Shown here piece after piece: positions 6,853 through 15,800 of a DNA stretch of 64,000 bases. The stretch is from Streptomyces sp. NBC_00259. GTDB taxonomy: Bacteria > Actinomycetota > Actinomycetes > Streptomycetales > Streptomycetaceae. Under the pieces are notes generated by a model, which was not told where the DNA came from, did no database searches, and was given only the letters and a program-made list of their open reading frames with translations. Numbering within the stretch: the stretch's first letter is position 1; each line of letters begins with the position of its first letter. The DNA lies in the NCBI RefSeq assembly GCF_036181745.1, contig NZ_CP108080.1:6327501-6391500 (forward strand), given 5' to 3'. The position numbers and the translations under genes are program-made.

Positions 6853-8286
6853 GTGAGGGACGAGGACACCAGGTACGAAGCCGTCAGCAGCCGCGACGCC
6901 CGGTTCGACGGAGAGTTCTTCTTCGCCGTCCGGACGACCGGGATCTACTGCCGCCCCAGCTGCCCGGCCGTGACGCCCAAGCGGGAGAACGTCCGGTTCT
7001 TCCCGACCGCGGCGGCCGCTCAGGGGCATGGTTTCCGGGCCTGCCGGCGGTGCAGGCCGGACGCCGTGCCCGGGTCGGCCGAGTGGAACGTACGGGCCGA
7101 CGTCGTCGGCCGGGCCGTACGGATGATCGGCGACGGGGTCGTGGACCGCGAAGGCGTGCCGGGGCTCGCGGAGCGGCTCGGCTACAGCGCCCGGCAGGTC
7201 CAGCGGCAGCTGAACGCGGAGCTGGGGGCCGGGCCCGTCGCGCTCGCCCGGGCCCAGCGGTCGCACACGGCGCGGGTGCTGCTGCAGACGACCGGGCTGC
7301 CGGTCACCGAGATCGCGTTCGCGTCCGGCTTCGCCAGCGTGCGGCAGTTCAACGACACGATCCGGCAGATCTACGCCCGTACGCCGAGCGAACTGCGCGC
7401 CGAGGCCGGGACGAAGCGCGCCGCGAGCGCCCCCGCGATCCCGCTGCGGCTCGCCCACCGCGGCCCGTACGCGGCCCGGGAGGTCTTCGACCTGCTCGCG
7501 CGGGAGGCCACGGACCGTGTCGAGGAGGTCGTCGGCGCGCCCGGCGCGCGTACGTACCGCCGCACGCTGCGGCTGCCGCACGGATCCGGGATCGCCGCCG
7601 TGGACGAGCGGTCGGCCGGGCCGTGGCTGGAGGCCCGGATCCATCCGGCCGATCTGCGCGATCTGACCACCGCCGTCCAGCGGCTGCGCCGCCTGTTCGA
7701 CCTGGACGCCGACCCGTACGCCGTGACAGAGCGCCTGTCCGCCGACCCGGCGCTCGCGCCGCTCGTCGCCGCCCGCCCCGGGCTGCGTTCACCCGGTACC
7801 GCCGAGCCCGAGGAGTTCGCGATCCGGACGCTCGTCGGTGCCGAGGAGTCCGCGCGGCTGGTCGAGACGTACGGCAAGATCCTGGACCGGCCCAGCGGCG
7901 GGCTCACCCATCTCTTCCCCGAACCGCAGACGCTGACGGACCATCCCGTCGCCGGGCCGCTCGCGGCCGCGCTCGCCGACGGGCGGGTACGGCTCGACCC
8001 CGGCGCCGACCGCGACGAGGCCGAGCGCGCCCTGCTCGCCGTGCCCGGCGTGTCCCCCCGGACCGCCGCGCTCATCCGGATGCGCGCCCTCGGCGACCCG
8101 GACGTCGCCCCGGACGGCGAGCCCGACGCCGAGCCTGATGCCGAGCCTGACGGCGGGCCCGACTCCGGGCCTGACTCCGGGCCTGACGCCGTGGCCGGCT
8201 CCGTGGCCGGCTCCGTGTCCGGCGACGAGGCCTGGCGGCCGTGGCGCTCGTACGCCGTCCGCCATCTCGAAGCCGCCGGCCACTGA
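6853..8286 (+). CDS. AdaA-type regulator fused to a degenerate AlkA (3-methyladenine glycosylase) domain
   Basis: A 477-residue fusion. Residues 10-72 form the Ada zinc domain with Cys33, Cys37, Cys64 and Cys67 (GIYCRPSCP and CRRCRPD); the first Cys is the expected methyl acceptor from DNA phosphotriesters. Residues 85-175 are an AraC-type helix-turn-helix. Residues 195-477 match AlkA, ending ALIRMRALGDPD and WRPWRSYAVRHL. Between those two end motifs the usual FLPTDLG segment with the catalytic Asp is missing. An Asp/Glu/Pro/Gly repeat (EPDAEPD, GPDSGPDS) takes its place. The helix-hairpin-helix reads VPGVSPRTA with Arg where Trp is usual, and the LGQQVS region is shortened. Alkyl-responsive regulation is plausible; glycosylase activity is doubtful. 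GTG start. Confidence 0.85.
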   Translation: MRDEDTRYEAVSSRDARFDGEFFFAVRTTGIYCRPSCPAVTPKRENVRFFPTAAAAQGHGFRACRRCRPDAVPGSAEWNVRADVVGRAVRMIGDGVVDREGVPGLAERLGYSARQVQRQLNAELGAGPVALARAQRSHTARVLLQTTGLPVTEIAFASGFASVRQFNDTIRQIYARTPSELRAEAGTKRAASAPAIPLRLAHRGPYAAREVFDLLAREATDRVEEVVGAPGARTYRRTLRLPHGSGIAAVDERSAGPWLEARIHPADLRDLTTAVQRLRRLFDLDADPYAVTERLSADPALAPLVAARPGLRSPGTAEPEEFAIRTLVGAEESARLVETYGKILDRPSGGLTHLFPEPQTLTDHPVAGPLAAALADGRVRLDPGADRDEAERALLAVPGVSPRTAALIRMRALGDPDVAPDGEPDAEPDAEPDGGPDSGPDSGPDAVAGSVAGSVSGDEAWRPWRSYAVRHLEAAGH

Positions 8287-8318
8287 CCGGCCGTCCCCCG
8301 GCAGAGGCGCCTCCTCTT

Positions 8319-8696
8319 CTAGGGAGAGGGCTCCTCCAGACCCCAGCTGTGGATCTTCCGCGGATGGATGCGGATGACCTCCTCGCTGAAGTGCGGCCCC
8401 AGCGCGTGCGGCCCGGTGAGCAGTTCCGCCTCCCCCCGGATGTCGACCCCGCGCACCCGCCACGGCCGCTCGCTCACGATGTCGTCGACGACGAGCGCGA
8501 CCTTCGGGTTCGCCCGCAGATTGCGCCACTTCTTCGTCTTCCCCATGGCCAGCCCGCCGATCAGGATCGTGCCGTCGTCCTGCGGGAAGAAGCCGACCGG
8601 GTTGGCCTGGGGGCGGCCCTCGGGGTCGACGGTCGCCATCCGCCCGAGCCTCTGTGTCCTCAGATACGCGCGCTCCGCCTCGCTGAATTCGGTCAT
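8319..8696 (-). CDS. PPOX-class F420/FMN-dependent oxidoreductase
   Basis: A 125-residue split-barrel protein of the pyridoxamine-phosphate-oxidase-like family, starting MTEFSEAERAYL. Typical pieces are LGRMATVDPEGRPQANPVGF, DGTILIGG, KTKKWRNLRANPKVALVVDD and RGVDIRGEAELL. Streptomyces members with this length and motif set usually bind F420 and reduce unsaturated substrates, but FMN binding cannot be excluded. An in-frame extension upstream is not family-like. It is convergent with the Ada-AlkA gene and 101 bp downstream of the GH95 gene on the same strand. Confidence 0.85.
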   Translation of the reverse strand: MTEFSEAERAYLRTQRLGRMATVDPEGRPQANPVGFFPQDDGTILIGGLAMGKTKKWRNLRANPKVALVVDDIVSERPWRVRGVDIRGEAELLTGPHALGPHFSEEVIRIHPRKIHSWGLEEPSP

Positions 8697-8797
8697 ACGG
8701 CCAGCATCACGCCCGTACGCCGCCCCCGCATCGGGCGCGGGTCCCGCACCGGGCCGGGACAGGACGTAGGACCGAGGACGGACCACCGCGGCCGCAC

Positions 8798-11149
8798 TCA
8801 CGCCGGCAGGCCCCAGGGCGCTGCCGGCGCGTTCGGCGTGACCGGCCGGACGACCGGATCCGGGCGGTCGCCGCGCGCGGTGATCAGCGCCGAGTCGCCA
8901 CGGCGCAGCGCGATGCGCACGGTCCCCTCACCCGCGTCCTCGTACCGCAGGAGGCGCCCCCGACCGTCCCGTACGTCGACCGGGCCCTCGATCCCATGGC
9001 GTACGACGCACGGCTCGCCCGCCTCGCTGACCAGCCGCACCCACCGGGTCACGCCGTCCTGGCGCACCGCGCTCAGCAGGAACGCGCCCTGGGTGCGGAA
9101 GTCGTGGACCGTCAGGTCCCGCCAGGCGTCCGGGACCGCGGGGAAGACGCGGATGACGTCGCCCCAGGACTGGCAGACCATGTCGTGCACCGACTGGGCC
9201 GCCGACAGCGGTGTCTCGATGACCGGACCGGACTCCTTGTACATCGTGTTCGGCCGGATGAAGCGGCGCATCAGCTCGCCCAGGTACCCGAGCGCGTCCT
9301 CGCCCTTGCCGAGCAGCGCCGACATCGACGCGGCGCCCGTGAACGTGTAGCCCTGCAGCGCCCCTTCGAAGCTCACCCAGTGGTTCAGTGACGTCTCGAT
9401 CAGCGCCCGCTCCTCGGCCGTGCGGCCCGTGATCTCGTACAGCGGGTAGACCGCGAGGAGATGGGAGTAGTGACGGTGGGACTTCGCGAAGGGGACCCCG
9501 GCGCCGATCATGTAGCCGTTGGCGTCCACCGGGTAGGGAACCAGCTTCGCGAGCACCTCCTCCCAGCGGCCGGACAGCGGGTCCTCGACGCCCAGTTCGC
9601 GCGCCGAGTCGAGGAGGGTGCGGCAGCCCCAGCGCAGCAGCATCAGGTCGTAGTTGCAGTCCGGTGCGTCCACGCCGTACTCGGGCGAGAACGTCGCCGG
9701 CAGGTGGAGCTTGCCGTCCGCGCCCGGGGTGAGGAAGCGCAGGTAGTAGTTGACGGCCTTGCGCAGCAGCGGGAAGAGGGTGTCGCGCAGGACCGTCCGG
9801 TCCATGGTGTGGCGGTAGGACAGCCAGACGTTGTGCAGGGCCCAGACGAGATTGCCGACCTCCGGGGTGGGCGGGTTCCGGCCGGGGATGCCGACGCCGT
9901 AGCCGTTGCTCGTGGGGGTGTTCGGGCCGTTGCGCAGACGGATGTCGGTGGTGCGCGGGACACCGGCACAGTCGCCGCGGTAGGCGGGGGCCACTTCGGC
10001 GGTCAGCTGGTCCCGGTACTCGCCGAGCGCCCGGGTGACGGCGTCGAGTTCGAGATGGTTCGAGCCGTGGATCAGCCAGTACTCCAGCTGGACGTTGAGG
10101 TTCCACCAGGTGGCGGGCCACGGGGTGGGCTCCAGCCAGGGGCCGCACGTCGCCATCACGGGCGCGTCGCGCCGGGCCGCGGACGCCGCCTTGTACAGCT
10201 GGATCCAGTAGAACCGCTGCAGCCGTGCGTCCGGCAGCGACAGGAAACTCCTGCGGTAGTAGCGCTGCCACCAGCCGCGGTGCGGCAGCGCGAGGACGTC
10301 GTACGGCACCGCCGACGCGCCCCGTACGGACTTCAGCGCCCGCTCGCGCGCCGTCGGCCGGGGGAAGGAGTGCGCGACGGACACGTACAGGGTGCGCCGC
10401 TCGCCACGGGTGGTCTCGCCCCAGGCCGTGACGTGCTGCCCGCCCGCGAGCAACGGCTGTACGGCGGCGGTCAGTTCGCCGTGCCGCTCGATCACGGCCG
10501 GGGGATTGCCCTGGTAGCCGTCGGGCCGCGGGTGGAACGCGGCGCGCGGGCTGATCGCCTCGGCCGGATGGAAGACCCAGCGGAAGTCCCGCTCACCCGC
10601 GCTCGGTTCGATCTCCACGGTGAGCACCGGGGCGGAGGTGTGGACGAAGGCGCGCAGCCGCAGTGTGCCGGCGGTGGTGGTGAGAGTGCCGGTCAGTTCG
10701 GCGTCGCGCAGGCCGAGCCGGCAGTCGATTCCGGTGATGGTGCCGACGGGTTCGAGGGTGAAGTGCCCGATGGGCAGCCGTGCGAGACCGAAGAGGGAAC
10801 CGAACTCGGGCCGCTGGTCCTGTACTTCGGAGTGCTGGACGTTGAAGCGTACGGCTTTCGTCGCCGCGCCGGGTTCGGCGTAGATCCCGGAGCCGAGCAG
10901 GCCGTTGCCGAGGTACGGGCCTTCGTACCAGGTCGTCGGCATCCGCTGCCAGACGAGGTCGGCGTCGTCCAGGACCGTGCGCCAGATGTCCTCACGGGGC
11001 CCGGCGGCCGCGGCGCCCTGCGCGCCGCCGTCGGCCAGGGGCTCCGCGGCCCGCGCCGGTGCGGACGCGATGCCGGGCCCGACGAGCGCGGCGCCGGCCG
11101 CGGCCGCCGTACCGCCGGCGAGAACGGATCTTCTGGACGGGTTGACCAT
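8798..11149 (-). CDS. Tat-exported GH95-type glycoside hydrolase (alpha-L-fucosidase family)
   Basis: A 783-residue secreted glycosidase. The N-terminus MVNPSRRSVLAGG is a twin-arginine signal, with probable cleavage after APARA. The body fits GH95: WYEGPYLGNGLLGS near the N-terminus, WWNLNVQLEYW corresponding to the catalytic NxN region, FSPEYG corresponding to the segment with the general acid Glu, HRHYSHLLAVYP, and the C-terminal beta domain. The start at 11149 follows GGAGATGACGTC; an ATG five codons upstream is less well placed. Most GH95 enzymes remove alpha-L-fucose or alpha-L-galactose. This fits the deoxysugar oxidation genes at the left of the window, though they are 7 kb away and not an operon. 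Confidence 0.82.
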   Translation of the reverse strand: MVNPSRRSVLAGGTAAAAGAALVGPGIASAPARAAEPLADGGAQGAAAAGPREDIWRTVLDDADLVWQRMPTTWYEGPYLGNGLLGSGIYAEPGAATKAVRFNVQHSEVQDQRPEFGSLFGLARLPIGHFTLEPVGTITGIDCRLGLRDAELTGTLTTTAGTLRLRAFVHTSAPVLTVEIEPSAGERDFRWVFHPAEAISPRAAFHPRPDGYQGNPPAVIERHGELTAAVQPLLAGGQHVTAWGETTRGERRTLYVSVAHSFPRPTARERALKSVRGASAVPYDVLALPHRGWWQRYYRRSFLSLPDARLQRFYWIQLYKAASAARRDAPVMATCGPWLEPTPWPATWWNLNVQLEYWLIHGSNHLELDAVTRALGEYRDQLTAEVAPAYRGDCAGVPRTTDIRLRNGPNTPTSNGYGVGIPGRNPPTPEVGNLVWALHNVWLSYRHTMDRTVLRDTLFPLLRKAVNYYLRFLTPGADGKLHLPATFSPEYGVDAPDCNYDLMLLRWGCRTLLDSARELGVEDPLSGRWEEVLAKLVPYPVDANGYMIGAGVPFAKSHRHYSHLLAVYPLYEITGRTAEERALIETSLNHWVSFEGALQGYTFTGAASMSALLGKGEDALGYLGELMRRFIRPNTMYKESGPVIETPLSAAQSVHDMVCQSWGDVIRVFPAVPDAWRDLTVHDFRTQGAFLLSAVRQDGVTRWVRLVSEAGEPCVVRHGIEGPVDVRDGRGRLLRYEDAGEGTVRIALRRGDSALITARGDRPDPVVRPVTPNAPAAPWGLPA

Positions 11150-11394
11150 GACGTCATCTCCCATACATCGGAGCTATTCCCTGACGGAAGGTAGGGAAGG
11201 GGGAGTTGGGCGTCAAGAGAGGGGGAGAGATCCGATGTGTTGTGGAGTCAGTTCGCCGTTGGGGCTGAAGCCGGGTCAACGCTGGCCAGACCAGGGCGAG
11301 TTGCCTCACGGCCCTCGCGCGCGGGGCCCCGACCGCGCCGGGGCGGGCGCCGTGCGCCTACGAGTGCGGGACTCGGACCTGCCGGCCTCCGCCT

Positions 11395-11660
11395 CGTGTC
11401 ACGGGGCCGTTCCGTAGCCGGCTACCGCCGACTGCCGTGCCGCGCGCACTTCTCCCGCGCCTGTCGCGTGCGCTTTCCGGTGTGCCCTGCGGGCTACCGT
11501 ACGTGCCTTCGTGTCACGGGTCGTTCCGTGGGCCGCCGCTGGCTGCCCTGCCGCGCGCACCCGGCTGCGTCCATCGCGCCGGGCCTCGAGCGCCTTCCGG
11601 TGTGCCCCGCGGGCTACCGCACGCGCCCCCGCGTCACGGGTCGTTCCGCGGGCCGCCGCC
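11395..11660. repeat. Three imperfect 115-120 bp direct repeats containing duplicated 3' ends of the LuxR gene
   Basis: The segment CGTGTCACGGG-TCGTTCCG-GGGCC recurs at about 11395, 11510 and 11630. The last two copies are 120 bp apart and match over about 70 bp, including CTTCCGGTGTGCCC and CGGGCTACCG. The copy at 11630 is the end of the LuxR gene. Read on the minus strand, the 11510 copy still encodes GPRNDP and a stop. The gap 11150-11633 holds no other gene that I can support. Confidence 0.85.
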
Positions 11661-12668
11661 AGGTGTCGTGGCGCGGGCCCCGGGTGTGGAGCGGGCCACC
11701 CAGCCCTTCTCGTACGCGTGCCATCCGAGCTGCAGCCGGGTCGTCACACCCGTCAGTTCCATCAGCCCCTTCACCCGTCGCTGCACGGTCCGCAGCCCGA
11801 GATCCAGTTGCTTGGCCACGCTCGCGTCCGTCATCCCCGCCAGCAGCAGCGAGAGGATCTCCAGATCCGCGGAGTCCGGGCCCGGCGCCTCCTCCTCGCT
11901 CACCGCGGCGCCCGCACCCAGTCGCAGGGGCAGTGCCTCCCGCCACACCGCCTCGAACAGTCCCATCAGCGATTCCAGCAGTCCGCTCGCGTGCACCACC
12001 AGCGCCGCCGGTTCCGAGCCCCGCCCGCTCAGCGGGACCATCGCCAGCGTCCGGTCCGCGACGACGAGTTTGGTCGGCACCCGGTCCACGACGCGGACCA
12101 GCTCGTCGCGGCCGAGCGAGGCCGCGACCTCGGTGACCCCGGTCGGCAGCGTCAGCACCTCGCGCTCGATGACGATGCGGTACGCCACCCCCCGCCGGGC
12201 CGCCGTCTCCTCCGCCTCGTTGTCCATCCCCGACACCGCCACCGGCTTCCCGTTGACCAGCGCGCACACCTCGTCCGTCGCGCCCAGCTGGAGCTGCAGA
12301 AAGCGGTGCGCCACCGCGCTCGCGCCGGTGACCACCTCGACCAGGTCGTGCACCGCCGGTTCCGTGGACTCCGCCCGGTACTCCTCGGCGAGCAGCGCCG
12401 CCGCCAGCTCCGCCTGCTCCAGCTCATGACGGTGCTGGGTGAGCAGCGCGCCCAGGGCGACACCGGGCGGAGCCGCCACCCAGCGGCCCGCCCTGGCGGA
12501 CGACTGCGCGGCCAGCCCGTGCTGTTCCAGCACGCGCAGCGCCCGCTCGGTCTCCGGTTCCGCGAGCGCGAGTCGGTGCGCCAGATCGGTGACCTCCGCG
12601 GCGCCGAGCGCCACCAGTGCGCGGTACGCCGACTCCTGTCTCGCGTCGAGACCTATCGCTCCCAGCAC
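11634..12668 (-). CDS. TrmB-LuxR type transcriptional regulator
   Basis: A 344-residue regulator with an N-terminal TrmB-like winged helix (residues 3-60, DARQESAYRALVALGAAEVTDLAHRL). A central ligand-binding-like region with alternating hydrophobic strands follows. The C-terminal LuxR helix-turn-helix is at about 262-320 (LEILSLLLAGMTDASVAKQLDLGLRTVQRRVKGLM). The protein ends in an Arg/Pro/Gly-rich tail that lies in the repeat region. It is divergent from a secreted subtilase, an arrangement common in Streptomyces, which suggests it controls that gene. Signal unknown. Confidence 0.88.
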   Translation of the reverse strand: MLGAIGLDARQESAYRALVALGAAEVTDLAHRLALAEPETERALRVLEQHGLAAQSSARAGRWVAAPPGVALGALLTQHRHELEQAELAAALLAEEYRAESTEPAVHDLVEVVTGASAVAHRFLQLQLGATDEVCALVNGKPVAVSGMDNEAEETAARRGVAYRIVIEREVLTLPTGVTEVAASLGRDELVRVVDRVPTKLVVADRTLAMVPLSGRGSEPAALVVHASGLLESLMGLFEAVWREALPLRLGAGAAVSEEEAPGPDSADLEILSLLLAGMTDASVAKQLDLGLRTVQRRVKGLMELTGVTTRLQLGWHAYEKGWVARSTPGARATTPGGGPRNDP

Positions 12669-12716
12669 CCCTGACCCCTCCCCGGACCTGGTGATTCACC
12701 CTACGGCGGACATGAT

Positions 12717-12736
12717 CGTGGCGGAAACCGGCCACG
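12717..12736. promoter_or_regulatory. Candidate operator between LuxR and subtilase genes
   Basis: An inverted repeat CGTGGC-8 bp-GCCACG lies 48 bp upstream of the LuxR start and about 130 bp upstream of the subtilase start. Its position suits a site for the TrmB-LuxR protein acting on both promoters. This is inferred from symmetry and position alone. Confidence 0.4.
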
Positions 12737-12867
12737 GCGTAAACCCGCCGCGCACATCATCCCTGCACCATCCTCCGCTCTGCGAAGGTGGCCGCCACCG
12801 CAGCACCAATAGCCACCGGACATGCGGCATTTGCCTGTCTGTGGTCCGGAATCAACTGGGGAGAGCG

Positions 12868-15800
12868 ATGCGTCCGACAATGCGCACGGTCATGGGTGCG
12901 GCCACCGCCGCCGTCCTGGCCGCCACCGCGGTCGGTCCGTCCGTGGCCGCCGGGCCGCGGGACGGAGCGGCAGACGGCAGACCCCTGACGGGCAGCCGGG
13001 CGGCGGCCGCCGCCGAGGCGCGGTCCGTCACCGTCACGCTCGTCACCGGGGACCGCGTCGTGGTACGCGGCGCCGGCACGGCGAGCCCCGCCGCCGCGGC
13101 CCTGCCGCGCGAGGACGGCTCCGTACCGCTGCTGCAGACCCGCCAGTCGGGCAAGGACCTGTACGTCTACCCCGAGGGCGCGGCCGCCGCGCTCGCCGCC
13201 GGCCGGGTCGACCAGGAACTGTTCAACGTCACCGGGCTGATCCGCCAGGGCTACGACGACGCGCACAGCACCTCCCTGCCGCTGATCGCCGTCTACGGCA
13301 CCGACGTCGCCCGCTCCGCCCCGGCGACGCCCCGCGGCGCCGAGCGCTCCCTCGTCCTGGACGCCGTGGACGGCGTCGCGCTGAAGGCCGACAAGAAGCA
13401 GGCCGCCGGATTCTGGGCCGACGTCACGAGCCCCCGCTCCCGCGCCTCCGCCGGGCTGACCAAGCTCTGGCTCGACCGCAAGGTGCGGGCCACGCTCGAC
13501 CGTTCGACGGCGCAGGTCCACGCCCCCGAGGCATGGGCCGCCGGCTACGACGGCAAGGGCACCAAGGTCGCCGTCCTCGACACCGGCGCGGACGCCGAGC
13601 ACCCCGACCTCAAGGGCCGTATCACCGCCCAGGAGAACTTCACCGACTCCGCGGACGCGGGCGACCGTCAGGGCCACGGCACCCACACCATCTCCACCGT
13701 CGGCGGCTCCGGCGCCGCGAGCGGCGGCAGGAAGAAGGGCGTCGCCCCCGGCGCCGAACTCCTCAACGGCAAGGTCCTCAACGACTACGGCAGCGGCGCC
13801 ACGTCCTGGATCATCGCCGGCATGCAGTGGGCCGTCGACCAGAAGGCCGACGTCGTCTCCATGAGCCTCGGCAGCCAGGTCCCGACCGACTGCACCGACC
13901 CGATGAGCGTCGCCGCCGAGCAACTCTCCCAGAGCAACGGCACCTTGTTCGTCGTCGCGGCCGGCAACTCGGGCCCCGCGCTCAACACCGTCTCCTCGCC
14001 CGGCTGCGCGCCCGGTGTCCTCACCGTCGGCGCCGTGGACCGCGACGACTCCACCGCGAGCTTCTCCAGCCTCGGCCCGGCCATCGTCTCGCACACCCTC
14101 AAGCCCGAGATCGCCGCGCCCGGCGTCGACATCTCCGCCGCCGCGGCGGGCGGCCGCGGCGTCCACGCGTACCGGTCGATGTCCGGTACGTCGATGGCCA
14201 CCCCGCATGTCGCGGGCGCCGCCGCCATACTCAAGCAGCGCCATCCCGACTGGACCGCCCAGCAGCTCAAGGCCGCGCTCGTGTCGTCGGCGAAGGCCAC
14301 GATCCCCGGCGACGTACGCGAGACCGGCGCGGGCCGTCTCGACGTCAAGGCCGCCCTCGACACCACCGTCACCGGCGCCCCCGCCGTCCAGGGCGGCACC
14401 TTCAACTGGCCCCAGGACAGCAGCGACCGCGCCACCGCCACGCTGCCCTACACCAACCACGCGGCCGCGCCCGTGAAGCTGGACCTCTCCGTCGAGAAGG
14501 TCACCGGCAACGACGGCTCACGCATCCGCTCCACCGTCGCCCGGCTGGGCGCGCGCTCCGTCACCGTCCCCGCCGGCGCGACCGTCGAGGTCCCCCTGAC
14601 CCTGGACCCCGCCGCCCGCCTCGACCGCGCGCAGTACGGCGACGTCACCGGCCGGATCCTCGCGACCGTGCGCGGCGCAGCCGTGGTCTCCACCCCGTTC
14701 TCGCTGTACGTCGAACCGGAGACCGTCACCCTGCGCGTCAAGCTCGTCGACCGCGCGGGCAGGCCCGCCGCCGGCGCGTCGTCCCTCGACGTCATCGGCA
14801 CCGACACCGCCACCGGTGAGCGCCGCTTCAACGACGGCGCCACCGACCAGGTGTACCGGCTGCGCCCCGGCTCGTACTTCCTCTCCGCCTTCGCCGCCGT
14901 CACCGGCACCGCCGACGGACAGGACAGCGTCACCTACCTCGGCCGCCCGCAACTGGAGCTGACGAAGGACACGACGGTCGTCCTCGACGCCCGCAAGGCC
15001 CACCGGCTGCGGGTGGAGACCGACAAGCCGGGCGAGAACCGCGCCGGCACCCTCGCCTTCGCCCGCTCCTGGGACGACACCTGGCTGCACGCCGGCACGA
15101 TCACCGGCGGCCGCCAGATCCAGCGGTACTACGCCTCCGTCGACGGACGGGCCACCGACGGCGACTTCGAGTTCGGCAGCTACTGGCGCCGCTACGCCCC
15201 GCAGATCGTTGAACTCGCCGTGACCGGCGGCCCCGCGCTGCACCCGCTGACCTCCGGATTCGGCGCGGCGAACCTCGACGGCAGCGGCTCGGCGCGGCTC
15301 GTGGACGCCGGATCCGGTACGCCGGAGGAGCTCGCCGCCGCCGGTGCCAAGGGCCGTGTCGTCCTCGTCCGGGTCGCCGACGACAGCACCGTGGTCGGCC
15401 GGCAGGCCCAGGACGCCAAGGCCGCCGGCGCCGTCGCGCTGATCGCCCACCGCGCCGCGCCCGGCACCTGGTACCCGTCCGCGGGCTTCCTCGGCGCCCA
15501 GCTGCCCGCACTCTCCGTGCCCTCCGACGAGGCCGCCGGTCTGCTGACGCGGCTCGCGGCCGGACCGGTCACGCTGCGCTGGAAGGCCACGGCGAAGAGC
15601 CCGTACGTGTACAACCTCGCCTTCCCGGAGGACGGACCGGTCACCTCCGAGCGCACCTACCGGGTCCGTGACGCGAAGCTCGGCGCCACCGAGGCCATGT
15701 ACCGCGCGATGGGCACACCCGCCGACTACCTCGACAGCGTGTCCGCGGTGCGGCCCGGCAGCGGCCAGCGGATCTACCTCGGCGGACTCGTCGACGTGGT

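Noticed and set aside
9461..11194. Plus-strand open frame of 577 codons opposite the GH95 gene
   Set aside because: It is antisense to a gene with clear family motifs, has no ribosome site and encodes only compositionally biased sequence. Long antisense frames are expected at this GC content.
11237..12136. Plus-strand frame across the 3' repeats and the LuxR gene
   Set aside because: It is made of repeat DNA and the complement of the LuxR coding sequence.
12757..14460. Minus-strand open frame opposite the subtilase
   Set aside because: The subtilase has an intact catalytic triad in the other strand; this frame is Gly/Arg/Ala-rich shadow coding.
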